Of a stretch of 64,000 nucleotides of DNA, positions 54,493 to 64,000 are shown one piece after another. The position numbers and the translations under genes were made by a program. The stretch's first letter is position 1. Each line of letters starts with the position of its first letter. This DNA comes from Beijerinckiaceae bacterium (GTDB lineage Bacteria; Pseudomonadota; Alphaproteobacteria; Rhizobiales; Beijerinckiaceae): contig CANGBX010000001.1 of the NCBI GenBank assembly GCA_947452455.1, forward strand, positions 248,001 to 312,000. The letters run 5' to 3'. The notes under the pieces are model-generated. The model was not told where the DNA came from. It made no database searches and saw only the letters and a list, made by a program, of their open reading frames with translations.

Positions 54493-55749
54493 TCAGGCGA
54501 GAAATTCAGCGATTCTCGCCTGCGTCATGATTTTCTTTGTCTCGCCAATGGCCGCCAATGTGGGAGCCGAGAGCAGAGCCCCCGCGCCCGCATGGCGCAC
54601 ATCTGCGAGCGTCAGCGCATCAATCCTGCCGATGATTTCTTCGCGCGGCAAGACGCGATCGAAAAACAAATGCTGGCGGGCGATTTGTTCGGCGCGTGCA
54701 GCGGAGGATTCAAGGGCGGCAAGCCAAGCCACTTTCATCTGCGCTTTGGCGCGCTGCATTTCATCTTCTGTGAGATCACCCACCGCTTCGCGCAGGCAGC
54801 CCAGCGCCATTGGCATGAGTTCTGCCACATCCTTATGCGCGGTCGCGGCATAAAAGCCGAAAATGCCGGTGTCTGCATAAGGCCAATGGAATGTGTAGAT
54901 CGAATAAGCGAGCCCCCGCTCTTCGCGCACGCGCTGGAAGAGGCGCGAGGACATGCCGCCGCCCACCGCATTGCAGAAGACATGCAAGGCGAATTCATGC
55001 TCGTCATGGAAGCTCGCACCCTGAAAGCCGACAACAAGATGCGTCTGCTCCAATTTGCGTTTCAGAATTTTTGTTCCCCCGACATAGTTCGCGGGCGCCA
55101 TTTGTGCGGCTGATGTTGCTGCAAGACTGGCAAAGCGGCTTTGCGCTTCATCCACAATCGCCTTGTGATCGACTGCGCCGGCAGCAGCAATAATGGCCGA
55201 GGGCGCTGCATAATGGCGTGTCAGATAGGTTTCGATGGAGTTACGATCAAAAGACGAGACGCGCTCGGGCGTGCCGAGAATGGTGCGACCAATCGGCTGG
55301 TCGGGATAGGCGGCATCCGTCAAAAGATCGAAGACGAGATCGTCTGGCGTTTCTTCGGCGGCTGCAATTTCTGACTGGATGACGCTTTTCTCGCGTTCCA
55401 ATTCCTGCGGATCAAACACGCTTTGCGTCAGAATATCGCCGAAAATATCGAGCGCGAGGCCTGTGTCGGAGGCGAGCACGCGCGCATAATAAGATGTGGT
55501 TTCGCTGGTGGTGGCGGCATTGAGATCGCCGCCCGCCGCCTCAATCTCTTCGGCGATTTGTTTGGCCGAGCGGCGCTTGGTGCCTTTGAAGGCCATATGT
55601 TCGAGCAGATGCGAAAGCCCATGCTCTGCCGCACTTTCATGACGCGAGCCGGCACCAATCCACACACCAATAGAGGCTGTTTCGAGATTGGGCATCGCAT
55701 CTGTGACGATGCGAAGACCCGAGGGCAGGGTCGTGACTTCGACCGCCAT
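54493..55749 (-). CDS. M16-family zinc metallopeptidase (MPP-like)
   Basis: A 418-residue protease with the zinc motif HLLEH (47-51) in GLSHLLEHMAFKGTKRRS and the downstream ligand block ELEREKSVIQSEIAAAEE (near 113-130). The second half has GGGMSSRLFQRVREERGLAY and ADTGIFGFYAATA. No signal peptide is visible, so it is probably cytosolic. It resembles the beta subunit of mitochondrial processing peptidase and M16B proteases of rickettsiae and rhizobia. The start ATG shares one base with the thrC stop (TAATG), so translation is coupled. Confidence 0.93.
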   Translation of the reverse strand: MAVEVTTLPSGLRIVTDAMPNLETASIGVWIGAGSRHESAAEHGLSHLLEHMAFKGTKRRSAKQIAEEIEAAGGDLNAATTSETTSYYARVLASDTGLALDIFGDILTQSVFDPQELEREKSVIQSEIAAAEETPDDLVFDLLTDAAYPDQPIGRTILGTPERVSSFDRNSIETYLTRHYAAPSAIIAAAGAVDHKAIVDEAQSRFASLAATSAAQMAPANYVGGTKILKRKLEQTHLVVGFQGASFHDEHEFALHVFCNAVGGGMSSRLFQRVREERGLAYSIYTFHWPYADTGIFGFYAATAHKDVAELMPMALGCLREAVGDLTEDEMQRAKAQMKVAWLAALESSAARAEQIARQHLFFDRVLPREEIIGRIDALTLADVRHAGAGALLSAPTLAAIGETKKIMTQARIAEFLA

Positions 55750-57152
55750 TATTTGCCCGCGCGAGCGCGCTCGCGCACGAAAGTTTCAACCTTTGCCTGA
55801 TCATTCGGCAAAACAGTGAAGCGTTCTTTTTTGTCCATAAGACCGGCAAGGTGGGCGGGCAGAGCCGCCTTGCAGCCTGTGGCTTTTTCCACCGCCGCAC
55901 CAAATTTCGCCGGATGCGCCGTGGCGAGGGCGACCATCGGAGTTGACGGATCATGCGCGAGCGCTTTACGCGCTGCATGCACGGCGACAGCCGTGTGCGG
56001 ATCAATCAACATGCCGCAGTCTTTGTAGACGCGCGCCATTTCTTTCGCTGTGCCGGTCTCGCCCGTGCGATAGGCATCGAATTCATCCGTGATCTTGGCC
56101 AGCATATCGGCAGGCATTTCAAAGCGGCCCGATTGCGAGAGGCTTGCCTGCAGCGCGCGGATTTTTGCCCCATCGCGCCCGCAGGCATCAAACATCAGGC
56201 GCTCGAAATTGGACGAGACCTGAATATCCATCGAGGGCGATTGCGTGGCATGCACGCCGCGCACTTCATAAGCGCCTTCGGCAAGCGTGCGCGCGAGAAT
56301 ATCATTCTCATTGGTCGCAATGACGAGGCGGTTGATCGGCAGGCCCATGCGCTTGGCAACATAGCCGGCGAGAATATCGCCGAAATTGCCTGTCGGCACG
56401 GTGAAGGAAATAGGGCGATGCGGGCCACCCAGCGCTGCAGCGCTGGTGAAATAATAAACAATCTGCGCCACGACGCGCGCCCAATTGATCGAGTTCACAC
56501 CCGACAGGCCCATGGTGTCGCGGAACGTATGATTGTTGAACAGGCCTTTCAAAATGCCTTGGCAATCATCAAACGTGCCTTCGAGCGCGATCGTGTGGAT
56601 GTTGTCGCCTTCAACAGTGGTCATCTGGCGGCGCTGCACATCCGATACGCGATTGTGCGGATACATGATGAAGACATCGACTTGGCTCATCCCGCGGAAG
56701 GCTTCAATCGCTGCCGCACCCGTGTCGCCTGATGTCGCGCCAACAATGGTCGCGCGGCGGCCTTGCGCTTTGAGCACATGGTCCATCATGCGCGCGAGCA
56801 ATTGCATCGCCACATCTTTGAAGGCGAGCGTGGGCCCGTGAAAGAGTTCGAGAATGAAAAGATTGTCGCCGACTTGAGCGAGCGGCGTCACCGCCGGATG
56901 GCGGAATGTGGCATAGGCCTCATGCACCATGCGGGTGAAATCATGCGCGGCAATCTCGCCGCCAGTGAAAGGCCCGATGACGCTCTCGGCGACTTCCGCA
57001 TAAGAGAGGCCCGCAAAACCTGCGATCTCGGGTTTGGAGAGCTGCGGATAGGATTGCGGCAGATACAGGCCGCCATCACGCGCCAGACCAGCCAGCAGGG
57101 CTTCCGTGAAGGAGAGGATGGGGGCTTCGCCGCGGGTCGAGAGGTAATTCAC
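55749..57152 (-). CDS. thrC: threonine synthase
   Basis: A 467-residue PLP enzyme that converts O-phosphohomoserine to threonine. The PLP-binding lysine lies in HGPTLAFKDVAMQLL, and the phosphate-binding GATSGDTGAAAIEAF and TVPTGNFGDILAGYVA are intact. This is the long bacterial type (ThrC of E. coli and rhizobia). The GTG at 57152 gives MNYLSTRGEAPILSF, the usual family start; the open frame upstream reaches into a family B repeat. The last base of the stop is shared with the M16 peptidase start. Confidence 0.95.
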   Translation of the reverse strand: MNYLSTRGEAPILSFTEALLAGLARDGGLYLPQSYPQLSKPEIAGFAGLSYAEVAESVIGPFTGGEIAAHDFTRMVHEAYATFRHPAVTPLAQVGDNLFILELFHGPTLAFKDVAMQLLARMMDHVLKAQGRRATIVGATSGDTGAAAIEAFRGMSQVDVFIMYPHNRVSDVQRRQMTTVEGDNIHTIALEGTFDDCQGILKGLFNNHTFRDTMGLSGVNSINWARVVAQIVYYFTSAAALGGPHRPISFTVPTGNFGDILAGYVAKRMGLPINRLVIATNENDILARTLAEGAYEVRGVHATQSPSMDIQVSSNFERLMFDACGRDGAKIRALQASLSQSGRFEMPADMLAKITDEFDAYRTGETGTAKEMARVYKDCGMLIDPHTAVAVHAARKALAHDPSTPMVALATAHPAKFGAAVEKATGCKAALPAHLAGLMDKKERFTVLPNDQAKVETFVRERARAGK

Positions 57153-57178
57153 GTTTGGTCCTGTTCGTCGAAAGTATC

Positions 57179-57263
57179 CGTCATTGCGAGCGCAAGCGAA
57201 GCAAACCAGAAGCCTCATGTGTGGCCTCTGGGTTGCCGCGTCGCTGCGCTCCTCGCAATGACG
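57179..57263. repeat. palindromic intergenic repeat, family B, copy 6
   Basis: CGTCATTGCGAGCGCAAGCG at the left and GCTGCGCTCCTCGCAATGACG at the right, centre CCTCATGTGTGGCC. It lies in the 167-base gap between surf1 and thrC and upstream of the thrC start. Confidence 0.9.
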
Positions 57264-57319
57264 GCGGTCGTCTTATTGCGGGTTTCCCTAGCACAGAAAG
57301 ACCGGTGGCATAACCCGCG

Positions 57320-58060
57320 TCATCCCCGTCGGCGGTTGCGCCAAAACACAAAGCCGACCAGAGCCACCAAGGTTGCGGCCAGCCCGTACCAGGTGAGCGC
57401 ATAGGCGAGATGGTCGTTGCGGATCGAGACGACCGTCACCCCCGCCTTGGGCCAGCCGCCGGGCAGGGGCGTGGCATCGGCATCAATGGAGAAGGGGGCC
57501 GGACGGGGCAGGCTCAGTGTGGACGACATGGCGGCGGGGTCGCGCGTGTACCAGAGGCTTTTTTCAGGACTGTCGGCAGGTGTGAAATTGTTGCGCGGCT
57601 CCGGCGCGCGCATGAAGCCCGAAAGGCTCACAGGGCCTGAGATCTGTCCTTGCGCACGCTTGGCTGCATCTTTGAACGCTTCCGTCACAAAGCCACGCGC
57701 CACCAGCAGGCTCGCACCGTTTTCCAGACGCAGCGGCGTCATCACCACATAGCCTGGCTGCGAGAGGCCCTCATTGGGCCCTGACGCGCGGAAGACGAAA
57801 ATTTCTTTGCTGTGGTCGAATGTGCCGCGCAGGCTCACATGACGATATTCGTAATCATCCGCCTTGAGGCTCGCCCATGTGGTCTCGTCGGGCAGCGCGA
57901 CAGGTGGAGCCTGCACGCGCGCTTCAATTTTGGCGATGAGATCTTCTTTCCAGGCGAGGCGGCGCATCTGCCATGTGCCCAGCGAAATCAGCAGCGCAAA
58001 AGCTGCGAGCGCGCAGACACCCGCCAGAACAAGACCAAGCCTGCCTGCACGCAAACTCAT
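57320..58060 (-). CDS. SURF1-family cytochrome oxidase biogenesis protein
   Basis: A 246-residue inner-membrane protein with two terminal helices (about 9-29 and 222-240) and a periplasmic domain. The N-terminal GTWQMRRLAWKEDLI is the SURF1 signature, and the later PGYVVMTPLRLENGASLLV, RGFVTEAF and LAYALTWYGLA blocks fit. SURF1 proteins deliver or protect heme a for assembly of cytochrome aa3 oxidase. The ATG at 58060 overlaps the DUF983 stop by 4 bases. It lies at the end of the cox cluster, followed by a family B repeat and thrC. Confidence 0.92.
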   Translation of the reverse strand: MSLRAGRLGLVLAGVCALAAFALLISLGTWQMRRLAWKEDLIAKIEARVQAPPVALPDETTWASLKADDYEYRHVSLRGTFDHSKEIFVFRASGPNEGLSQPGYVVMTPLRLENGASLLVARGFVTEAFKDAAKRAQGQISGPVSLSGFMRAPEPRNNFTPADSPEKSLWYTRDPAAMSSTLSLPRPAPFSIDADATPLPGGWPKAGVTVVSIRNDHLAYALTWYGLAATLVALVGFVFWRNRRRG

Positions 58061-58434
58061 TTCTCCAACCGTCCCTGTTCGGCCTTGTTGCGATATTGGA
58101 GCGCAACGAGAAGACCTTTCAGCGGGCGCAACATGCCCAGCACCACCACAAGCACCATGGGCAAGAAGATCGCCATATGCACCCACATCGGCGGCTCATA
58201 TTTGATTTCGACATAAAGCGCGGCACCCAGAACAATGAAGCCCGCAATCAGAATGACGAAAACAGCCGGGCCATCGCCCGCATCTGCAAAGTCGAATTCC
58301 ATCTCACAGACATCGCATTTGGGCGCGATGGTGATGAAGCTCTGGAAGAGATGTCCTTGTCCGCAGCGCGGGCACAGTCCCTTGAGCCCTGTCTCATAGG
58401 GTGATTGCGGCGCATAGAGATCATCATGGGGCAT
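58057..58434 (-). CDS. DUF983 zinc-ribbon membrane protein
   Basis: A 125-residue protein. The N-terminal half carries two cysteine pairs, CPRCGQGHLF and CDVCEMEFDF, like a zinc ribbon. Two hydrophobic segments follow (VFVILIAGFIVLGAALYVEI and MAIFLPMVLVVVLGMLRPL). DUF983 proteins lie in the cox cluster of alphaproteobacteria between ctaE and surf1; a role in oxidase assembly is inferred from this position. The ATG at 58434 is used. A terminator-like hairpin sits immediately upstream. Confidence 0.88.
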   Translation of the reverse strand: MPHDDLYAPQSPYETGLKGLCPRCGQGHLFQSFITIAPKCDVCEMEFDFADAGDGPAVFVILIAGFIVLGAALYVEIKYEPPMWVHMAIFLPMVLVVVLGMLRPLKGLLVALQYRNKAEQGRLEK

Positions 58435-58453
58435 GTGCGGCTTTCCAGAAATG

Positions 58454-58480
58454 AAAAGGGGCGGCACGAGGCCGCCCCTT
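58454..58480 (-). terminator. intrinsic terminator between ctaE and DUF983
   Basis: On the minus strand AAGGGGCGGC and GCCGCCCCTT form a 10-bp stem with a 5-base loop, followed by TTTTCATTT. It lies just past the ctaE stop and just before the DUF983 start, so DUF983-surf1 may be expressed from partial readthrough. Confidence 0.75.
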
Positions 58481-58499
58481 GAAGATTGCGGCTAGAGCC

Positions 58500-59369
58500 T
58501 TAGTGGCCGCCGGCGATATGGGCTCCTGCGCTGCCCCAGACATAAATGGCAGCGAAGAGGAACAGCCAGACCACGTCCACGAAGTGCCAGTACCAAGCGG
58601 CAAATTCAAAGCCGAGATGCTGCTTCGTGTTGAAGTGACCAGCCGAGGCGCGCAGCAGGCAGACGATCAGGAAGATCGTGCCAACGAGCACGTGGAAACC
58701 GTGGAAGCCGGTCGCCATGTAGAACGTCGCGCCGTAGATCGAGCCCTTGAAGGCGAAAGCGGCATGCGAATATTCGTAAGCCTGCACGCCCGTGAACAGA
58801 GCGCCGAGCAGAACGGTAAGCAGCAGGCCCTTCTTGAGACCATCGCGATCACCATGCAGCAGTGCATGGTGTGCCCAAGTGACGGTTGTGCCCGAGGTCA
58901 ACAGGATGAGTGTGTTGAGCAGCGGCAGGTGCCACGGATCGAACACTTCCGTGCCCTTCGGCGGCCAGTGACCGCCCGTGAATTCCACGCGCGCATATTG
59001 GCCGACTTCACCAGAAAACAGGCTGGCATCGAAATAGGCCCAGAACCAGGCAACGAAGAACATCACTTCTGACGCGATGAAGAGGATCATGCCATAGCGG
59101 TGATGCATCTGCACGACGCGTGTATGGTAGCCCTCATGTTCGGCTTCCTTGATCACGTCGCCCCACCAGGCGGCCATGACATAGAGAACGCCGATGAGGC
59201 CAGCGCCGAAAACATAACCGCCGGCCTTGAGGCCGAGCATGGTCAGCCCCTTCATCCACATGATGGCGCCAACGGCCATCACGAAAGCGGAGATCGAGCC
59301 GACCAACGGCCATGGGCTCGGGTCAACGAGGTGGTAGTCGTGGTTCGGTTTGCTATGGGCGTCGGCCAT
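58500..59369 (-). CDS. ctaE: cytochrome c oxidase subunit III
   Basis: A 289-residue membrane subunit with seven predicted helices. The blocks [55 protein letters not shown] and [14 protein letters not shown] are characteristic of the aa3-type subunit III, as is the C-terminal [19 protein letters not shown]. The length is typical. It is the last main subunit gene of the leftward ctaC-ctaD-ctaB-ctaG-ctaE run and lies 141 bases after ctaG. Confidence 0.97.
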   Translation of the reverse strand: MADAHSKPNHDYHLVDPSPWPLVGSISAFVMAVGAIMWMKGLTMLGLKAGGYVFGAGLIGVLYVMAAWWGDVIKEAEHEGYHTRVVQMHHRYGMILFIASEVMFFVAWFWAYFDASLFSGEVGQYARVEFTGGHWPPKGTEVFDPWHLPLLNTLILLTSGTTVTWAHHALLHGDRDGLKKGLLLTVLLGALFTGVQAYEYSHAAFAFKGSIYGATFYMATGFHGFHVLVGTIFLIVCLLRASAGHFNTKQHLGFEFAAWYWHFVDVVWLFLFAAIYVWGSAGAHIAGGH

Positions 59370-59510
59370 GACAGCTTCCTTTGAACGTCTTTTATCTTAT
59401 GGCCTCACGGCCACCTCACTCTTCAACCGCGGGATGGGTGTCCCGTGGCCACTCATTGTTCCGCCCTTTGCCCTGTTCGCTGACAAGGGTCAAGGCGGCT
59501 TCAGTCGTAT

Positions 59511-60098
59511 TCAAAACGCCGATTTGCTCCGCGATGCGGTGACAGGCGTTTTGGATGCGTAGAACGTGTAGGACAGGGTCACCTGATCCTGATGCTTCAT
59601 GATCTCGTCTTTCTCGAGCGCTGGATCAAGGAAGAAGACAACGGGCATATCCATCGTCTCTCCGGGACCCAGCCGCTGTTCCGAGAAGCAGAAGCAAGAA
59701 ATCTTGTTGAAGAACATGCCGGCGCGCTCGGGCGCGACATTGTAAGAGGCGATACCAATCGTCTCGTGGTCAGACTTGTTCTTCACTTTGTAGAAAATCG
59801 TCGCGGTCTCGCCCGTGCGCAGCTTGATGCTCGGCAATTCCGGCTCAAAGCTCCAGGGCAGATCAGAAGCGATATTGGCGTCAAAGCGCACGGTCATCAC
59901 TTTCTGCCCGCGCAGAGAAGTTTCGTCCTTGGCAATTTGCGGTACGCCACCATAGCCCGTGGCGCGGCAGAACATTTCATAGAGCGGGACGGATGCGTAA
60001 GAGACACCGATCATGCCTGCCACAACGCCCGCAACAATCACCGCCACGCGGCCATTGCGGCGCTGAAGGTTTTTGTCATGGGAGAGCGGCGCATTCAT
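59511..60098 (-). CDS. ctaG: cytochrome c oxidase assembly protein CtaG (Cox11)
   Basis: A 195-residue copper chaperone for the CuB site. One N-terminal membrane segment (near 17-36) anchors it, with the copper-binding domain outside. The copper motif is SCFCFSEQRLGPGETM (Cys-x-Cys), and FRATGYGG-type wording is present (MFCRATGYGGV). The length is normal. It starts 12 bases after the stop of the 59-residue membrane protein gene. Confidence 0.95.
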   Translation of the reverse strand: MNAPLSHDKNLQRRNGRVAVIVAGVVAGMIGVSYASVPLYEMFCRATGYGGVPQIAKDETSLRGQKVMTVRFDANIASDLPWSFEPELPSIKLRTGETATIFYKVKNKSDHETIGIASYNVAPERAGMFFNKISCFCFSEQRLGPGETMDMPVVFFLDPALEKDEIMKHQDQVTLSYTFYASKTPVTASRSKSAF

Positions 60099-60110
60099 GT
60101 CAGGTCAACC

Positions 60111-60290
60111 TCACATGGGACGCTGCAAGACGGCGCCGCCAAGGCGCACAATCGTAACAGTGAAGAATAGAACACAAAGGCCGGCAATGCAGAGGCCCAG
60201 CGCAATATTGCGCGCGCGGCGTGCCTTGGCCTGCTCGGGTGTGAGCTTGATGCCATCGTTATTCTGTTCAGTCATTGTGTTCATGTTCAT
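60111..60290 (-). CDS. 59-residue single-span membrane protein between ctaB and ctaG (CoxF-like)
   Basis: A short gene. The protein reads [15 protein letters not shown], then [34 protein letters not shown], ending [10 protein letters not shown]. There is one membrane helix (about 29-48) after a basic cytosolic segment (AKARRARN), so the N terminus should stay in the cytosol. The ATG at 60290 overlaps the ctaB stop (ATGA), and the stop is 12 bases before ctaG. Small proteins in this slot are known as CoxF in other rhizobia; their role in oxidase assembly is not established. Confidence 0.8.
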   Translation of the reverse strand: MNMNTMTEQNNDGIKLTPEQAKARRARNIALGLCIAGLCVLFFTVTIVRLGGAVLQRPM

Positions 60291-61228
60291 GAGCCCATCA
60301 CACGCAGAACAGTGACAATCGTATTTTCAATCACGATCACACCGAACAGAAGGAAGAGATAGAGGATCGAATAGCCAAACAGTTTCTTGCAATCGCGATC
60401 AGCGGCCTGCGCATCGGGTGCGCGCCAGACTTTGATGGCGAGGTTGAGCATGAACAGGCCAGACAGAGCTGCAATCACGCCATAGACAACCGAGGCATGT
60501 CCGAGCAGAGCCGGCACAACGCCAAGCGGGGCGAGCAAGATCGTGTAGATCAGCATTTCCAGACGCGTGCGCTTTTCGCCCTTGGCATTGGGCATCATCG
60601 GCACGCCTGCACGGCCATATTCACCCGCTTTGGCAATGGCGAGAGCCCAGAAATGGGGCGGCGTCCAGATGAAGATGATGGCAAAGAGCACAAGGCTCGC
60701 AAGGCTCACCGAACCCGTGATTGCGGCGCAAGCCACAACGGGGGGCAGAGCGCCTGCTGCGCCACCAATGACAATGTTCTGCGGCGTCCAGCGCTTCAGC
60801 CACATTGTGTAGATGACGGCGTAAAAGAAGATGGTGAAAGCCAGAAGGCCGCCGGCGAGCCAGTTCGAAACGAGGCCGAGTGTCAGCACCGAGAAAGCCG
60901 ACAAGACCAAGCCGAAGCCCAGAGCTTCACCGGGAAGAATACGGCCCGAGGGAATGGGGCGCGTTGATGTGCGGCTCATGACGGCGTCGATGTCGGCGTC
61001 ATACCACATGTTCAGCGCGCCGGAGGCGCCAGCGCCGACCGCAATGGCGAGCAGCGAGATGAAACCGACGAGCGGGTTCACTTTGACGGGCTCGATCATC
61101 ATGCCTGCGAGTGCGGTCAGCACAACAAGCGACATGACGCGTGGCTTGAGCAGCGCGAAATAGTCGCGCGGGCTCGCGCTTGAAATGCGCAAGCCGCCGT
61201 CGATCTGCTCACCACTCACCAAACTCAT
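60287..61228 (-). CDS. ctaB: protoheme IX farnesyltransferase (heme O synthase)
   Basis: A 313-residue UbiA-superfamily enzyme that adds the farnesyl tail to heme for the oxidase. The aspartate motif is [19 protein letters not shown], followed by [13 protein letters not shown]; the second signature is [20 protein letters not shown] with ALPPVVA. About nine membrane segments. It lies between ctaD and the 59-residue protein gene, and the ctaD-ctaB gap contains two hairpins. Confidence 0.95.
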   Translation of the reverse strand: MSLVSGEQIDGGLRISSASPRDYFALLKPRVMSLVVLTALAGMMIEPVKVNPLVGFISLLAIAVGAGASGALNMWYDADIDAVMSRTSTRPIPSGRILPGEALGFGLVLSAFSVLTLGLVSNWLAGGLLAFTIFFYAVIYTMWLKRWTPQNIVIGGAAGALPPVVACAAITGSVSLASLVLFAIIFIWTPPHFWALAIAKAGEYGRAGVPMMPNAKGEKRTRLEMLIYTILLAPLGVVPALLGHASVVYGVIAALSGLFMLNLAIKVWRAPDAQAADRDCKKLFGYSILYLFLLFGVIVIENTIVTVLRVMGS

Positions 61229-61242
61229 GTGAAGCCGTCTCT

Positions 61243-61326
61243 TTTTGGAGCCCTCTTTGAAACAGCGCGCTTGTCGCTGTTTGAAGGAAGGCTCCGGCGG
61301 TTCTCTCTCAAGAAGAACCGCCGGAG
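61243..61326 (-). promoter_or_regulatory. two overlapping hairpins between ctaD and ctaB
   Basis: Hairpin one spans 61292-61326 (arms CTCCGGCGGTTCT / AGAACCGCCGGAG). Hairpin two spans 61247-61295 (outer arms GGAGCC / GGCTCC and inner arms AAACAGCG / CGCTGTTT). They share 61292-61295, so both cannot be complete at once. No T-run follows either on the minus strand, so these are more likely an mRNA processing or stability element, or an attenuator, than a plain terminator. Confidence 0.6.
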
Positions 61327-61333
61327 TTTTATC

Positions 61334-63028
<1,695 letters not shown>

Positions 63029-63919
63029 TTACTGGCGGATCGTGGCGGCGGCGTCAGCCACCGTCACATCGCTGGAAGCGGATGCGTACTTCTTCTTCGC
63101 GTCGGCGAGCCAGGCTGCATAGGCCTGTTGCGAGACAACGCGGAAGGCGATCGGCATATAGGCGTGATCCTTGCCGCAAAGCTTGGAGCACTGGCCGTAA
63201 TAAATGCCTTCCTTCTCAGCCTTGAACCAGGCTTCGTTCAAACGGCCCGGAACTGCGTCCATACGCACACCGAGCGCGGGGATCACAAAGGAGTGGATCA
63301 CGCCCACGGCGTCAGCCGTGATCTGCAAACGGATCGCCTTGCCAACCGGAACAACAGCTTCATTGTCCACATCGAGCAGCTTCAACTTGCCAGCAGCAAG
63401 CTTCGTCTGGTCGAGCAGGTTGGAGTCGAATTCAAACCCGCCGTTCTGATCCTTCGGATAGGAATAGGTCCAGTACCATTGCTTGCCCGTGACCTTCACC
63501 GTCATGTCTGTTTCAGGCAGAGCGATCTGCTTGGTGAGAAGACGGAAAGAGGGGATCGCAATGACCACGAGGATCAAGAGCGGAATGACGGTCCAGGCCA
63601 CTTCGAGGCCTGTGTGATGCGTCGTGCGCGAGGGCGTCGGATTGGCGCGCTCGTTAAAGCGGAAGATCACATAGACCAGAAGCGCCAGCACGAAGAGCGA
63701 GATCACCGTGATGATCGGCAACAACAGGTTGTCGTGAAATGCAGCCATCTCCTGCGCCATCGTTGATGCAGGTTGCATCATGCCGATTTGGTCTTGGGCC
63801 GCATGGGAAAGGCCTGGCTGGAAGCCTTGGGCAAGGGCTGCGGGAATGAACCCCGTCAGACCTGTGATTGCTGAGAGGCAAGCTGCCCCCGTCGAGACAA
63901 GATTGTGCCGAGCCTGCAC
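63029..63919 (-). CDS. ctaC: cytochrome c oxidase subunit II
   Basis: A 296-residue subunit that carries the CuA site. A signal peptide precedes ALAQ|GFQPG, two membrane helices follow (near 66-87 and 105-126), and the periplasmic cupredoxin domain contains the CuA ligands in SFVIPALGVRMDAVPG (His) and YYGQCSKLCGKDHAYMP (Cys, Cys, His, Met). The aromatic electron-entry patch is KQWYWTYSYP. The GTG at 63919 has AGGAG 7 bases upstream and gives the better signal peptide; the in-frame ATG at 63952 would add 11 charged residues. It is the first gene of the cox operon in the window; the region 63920-64000 should hold the promoter. Confidence 0.95.
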   Translation of the reverse strand: MQARHNLVSTGAACLSAITGLTGFIPAALAQGFQPGLSHAAQDQIGMMQPASTMAQEMAAFHDNLLLPIITVISLFVLALLVYVIFRFNERANPTPSRTTHHTGLEVAWTVIPLLILVVIAIPSFRLLTKQIALPETDMTVKVTGKQWYWTYSYPKDQNGGFEFDSNLLDQTKLAAGKLKLLDVDNEAVVPVGKAIRLQITADAVGVIHSFVIPALGVRMDAVPGRLNEAWFKAEKEGIYYGQCSKLCGKDHAYMPIAFRVVSQQAYAAWLADAKKKYASASSDVTVADAAATIRQ

Positions 63920-64000
63920 GTCATCGCTCCTGCTGTGCCGTGGGAATATCATTTTGGCGCGCGGACGTTCCCCCGGCCTATTTTCGCCCGCGCGTATCCA

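Noticed and set aside
3324-57263. Possible CRISPR array from the repeated GC-rich elements
   Set aside because: The repeats are single, palindromic, tens of kilobases apart and have no regular spacers or cas genes nearby.

Overview
The window looks like a chromosomal core segment of an alphaproteobacterium, most likely of the order Hyphomicrobiales (Rhizobiales). The support is the gene content and order: a ctaCDB-ctaG-ctaE cytochrome oxidase operon, a plant-type glutamate-cysteine ligase, a waaA-lpxK cluster with the small DUF4170 and DUF2093 proteins, ileS-lspA followed by a pair of M16 proteases, an Irr-like iron box, and two families of intergenic palindromes of the kind found in rhizobial genomes. 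I saw no rRNA, tRNA, insertion sequence, prophage or CRISPR array. No species can be named from this sequence alone.

Layout. 1-7330: the end of an SbmA/YddA-type ABC protein, a secreted META-domain protein, hisS, a three-gene HlyD/FtsX/ATPase exporter and a periplasmic SGNH hydrolase. 7545-17265: a HAD hydrolase, a MaoC hydratase with a histone-H1-like tail, ribF, ileS, lspA, an exported DUF3035-like protein and two M16 peptidases, one with zinc ligands and one without. 17394-24570: mutL, rsmD, an rRNA pseudouridine synthase with long basic tails, tadA, an orphan amino-acid-type binding protein and purD. 24801-29392: xseA, a HigBA toxin-antitoxin pair, a metallophosphoesterase coupled to a protein kinase/universal stress fusion, and DUF2093. 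29379-32760 (minus strand): lpxK, waaA, DUF4170 and an inositol-monophosphatase-family protein, a lipopolysaccharide core cluster. 32983-37761: an FbpABC ferric iron transporter behind an Irr-like box, then an outer-membrane-barrel candidate. 37758-50641: rsmE, gshA, ubiA, a four-cysteine exported protein, a MATE exporter, a KefB/C-type antiporter, ispH, an EamA transporter, thrB, rnhA, a peroxiredoxin, a DsbD-N-like protein and a YqgE/AlgH protein. 50820-58434: a 7TM-PAS-GGDEF-EAL protein with eroded catalytic motifs, a GNAT acetyltransferase, an M16 peptidase, thrC, SURF1 and DUF983. 58500-63919: the aa3-type oxidase operon, read leftward, with a 59-residue membrane protein between ctaB and ctaG.

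Most genes are housekeeping and tightly packed, with many 1-8 base overlaps. The less ordinary points are the MaoC tail, the kinase/phosphatase pair, the degenerate c-di-GMP protein, the tailed pseudouridine synthase, the small conserved proteins beside waaA/lpxK, the Irr-like iron locus, two alternative RNA folds inside the cox operon, and ten palindromic repeats of two families. I found no clearly new multi-gene defence or mobile system; the accessory-looking part is the HigBA pair.
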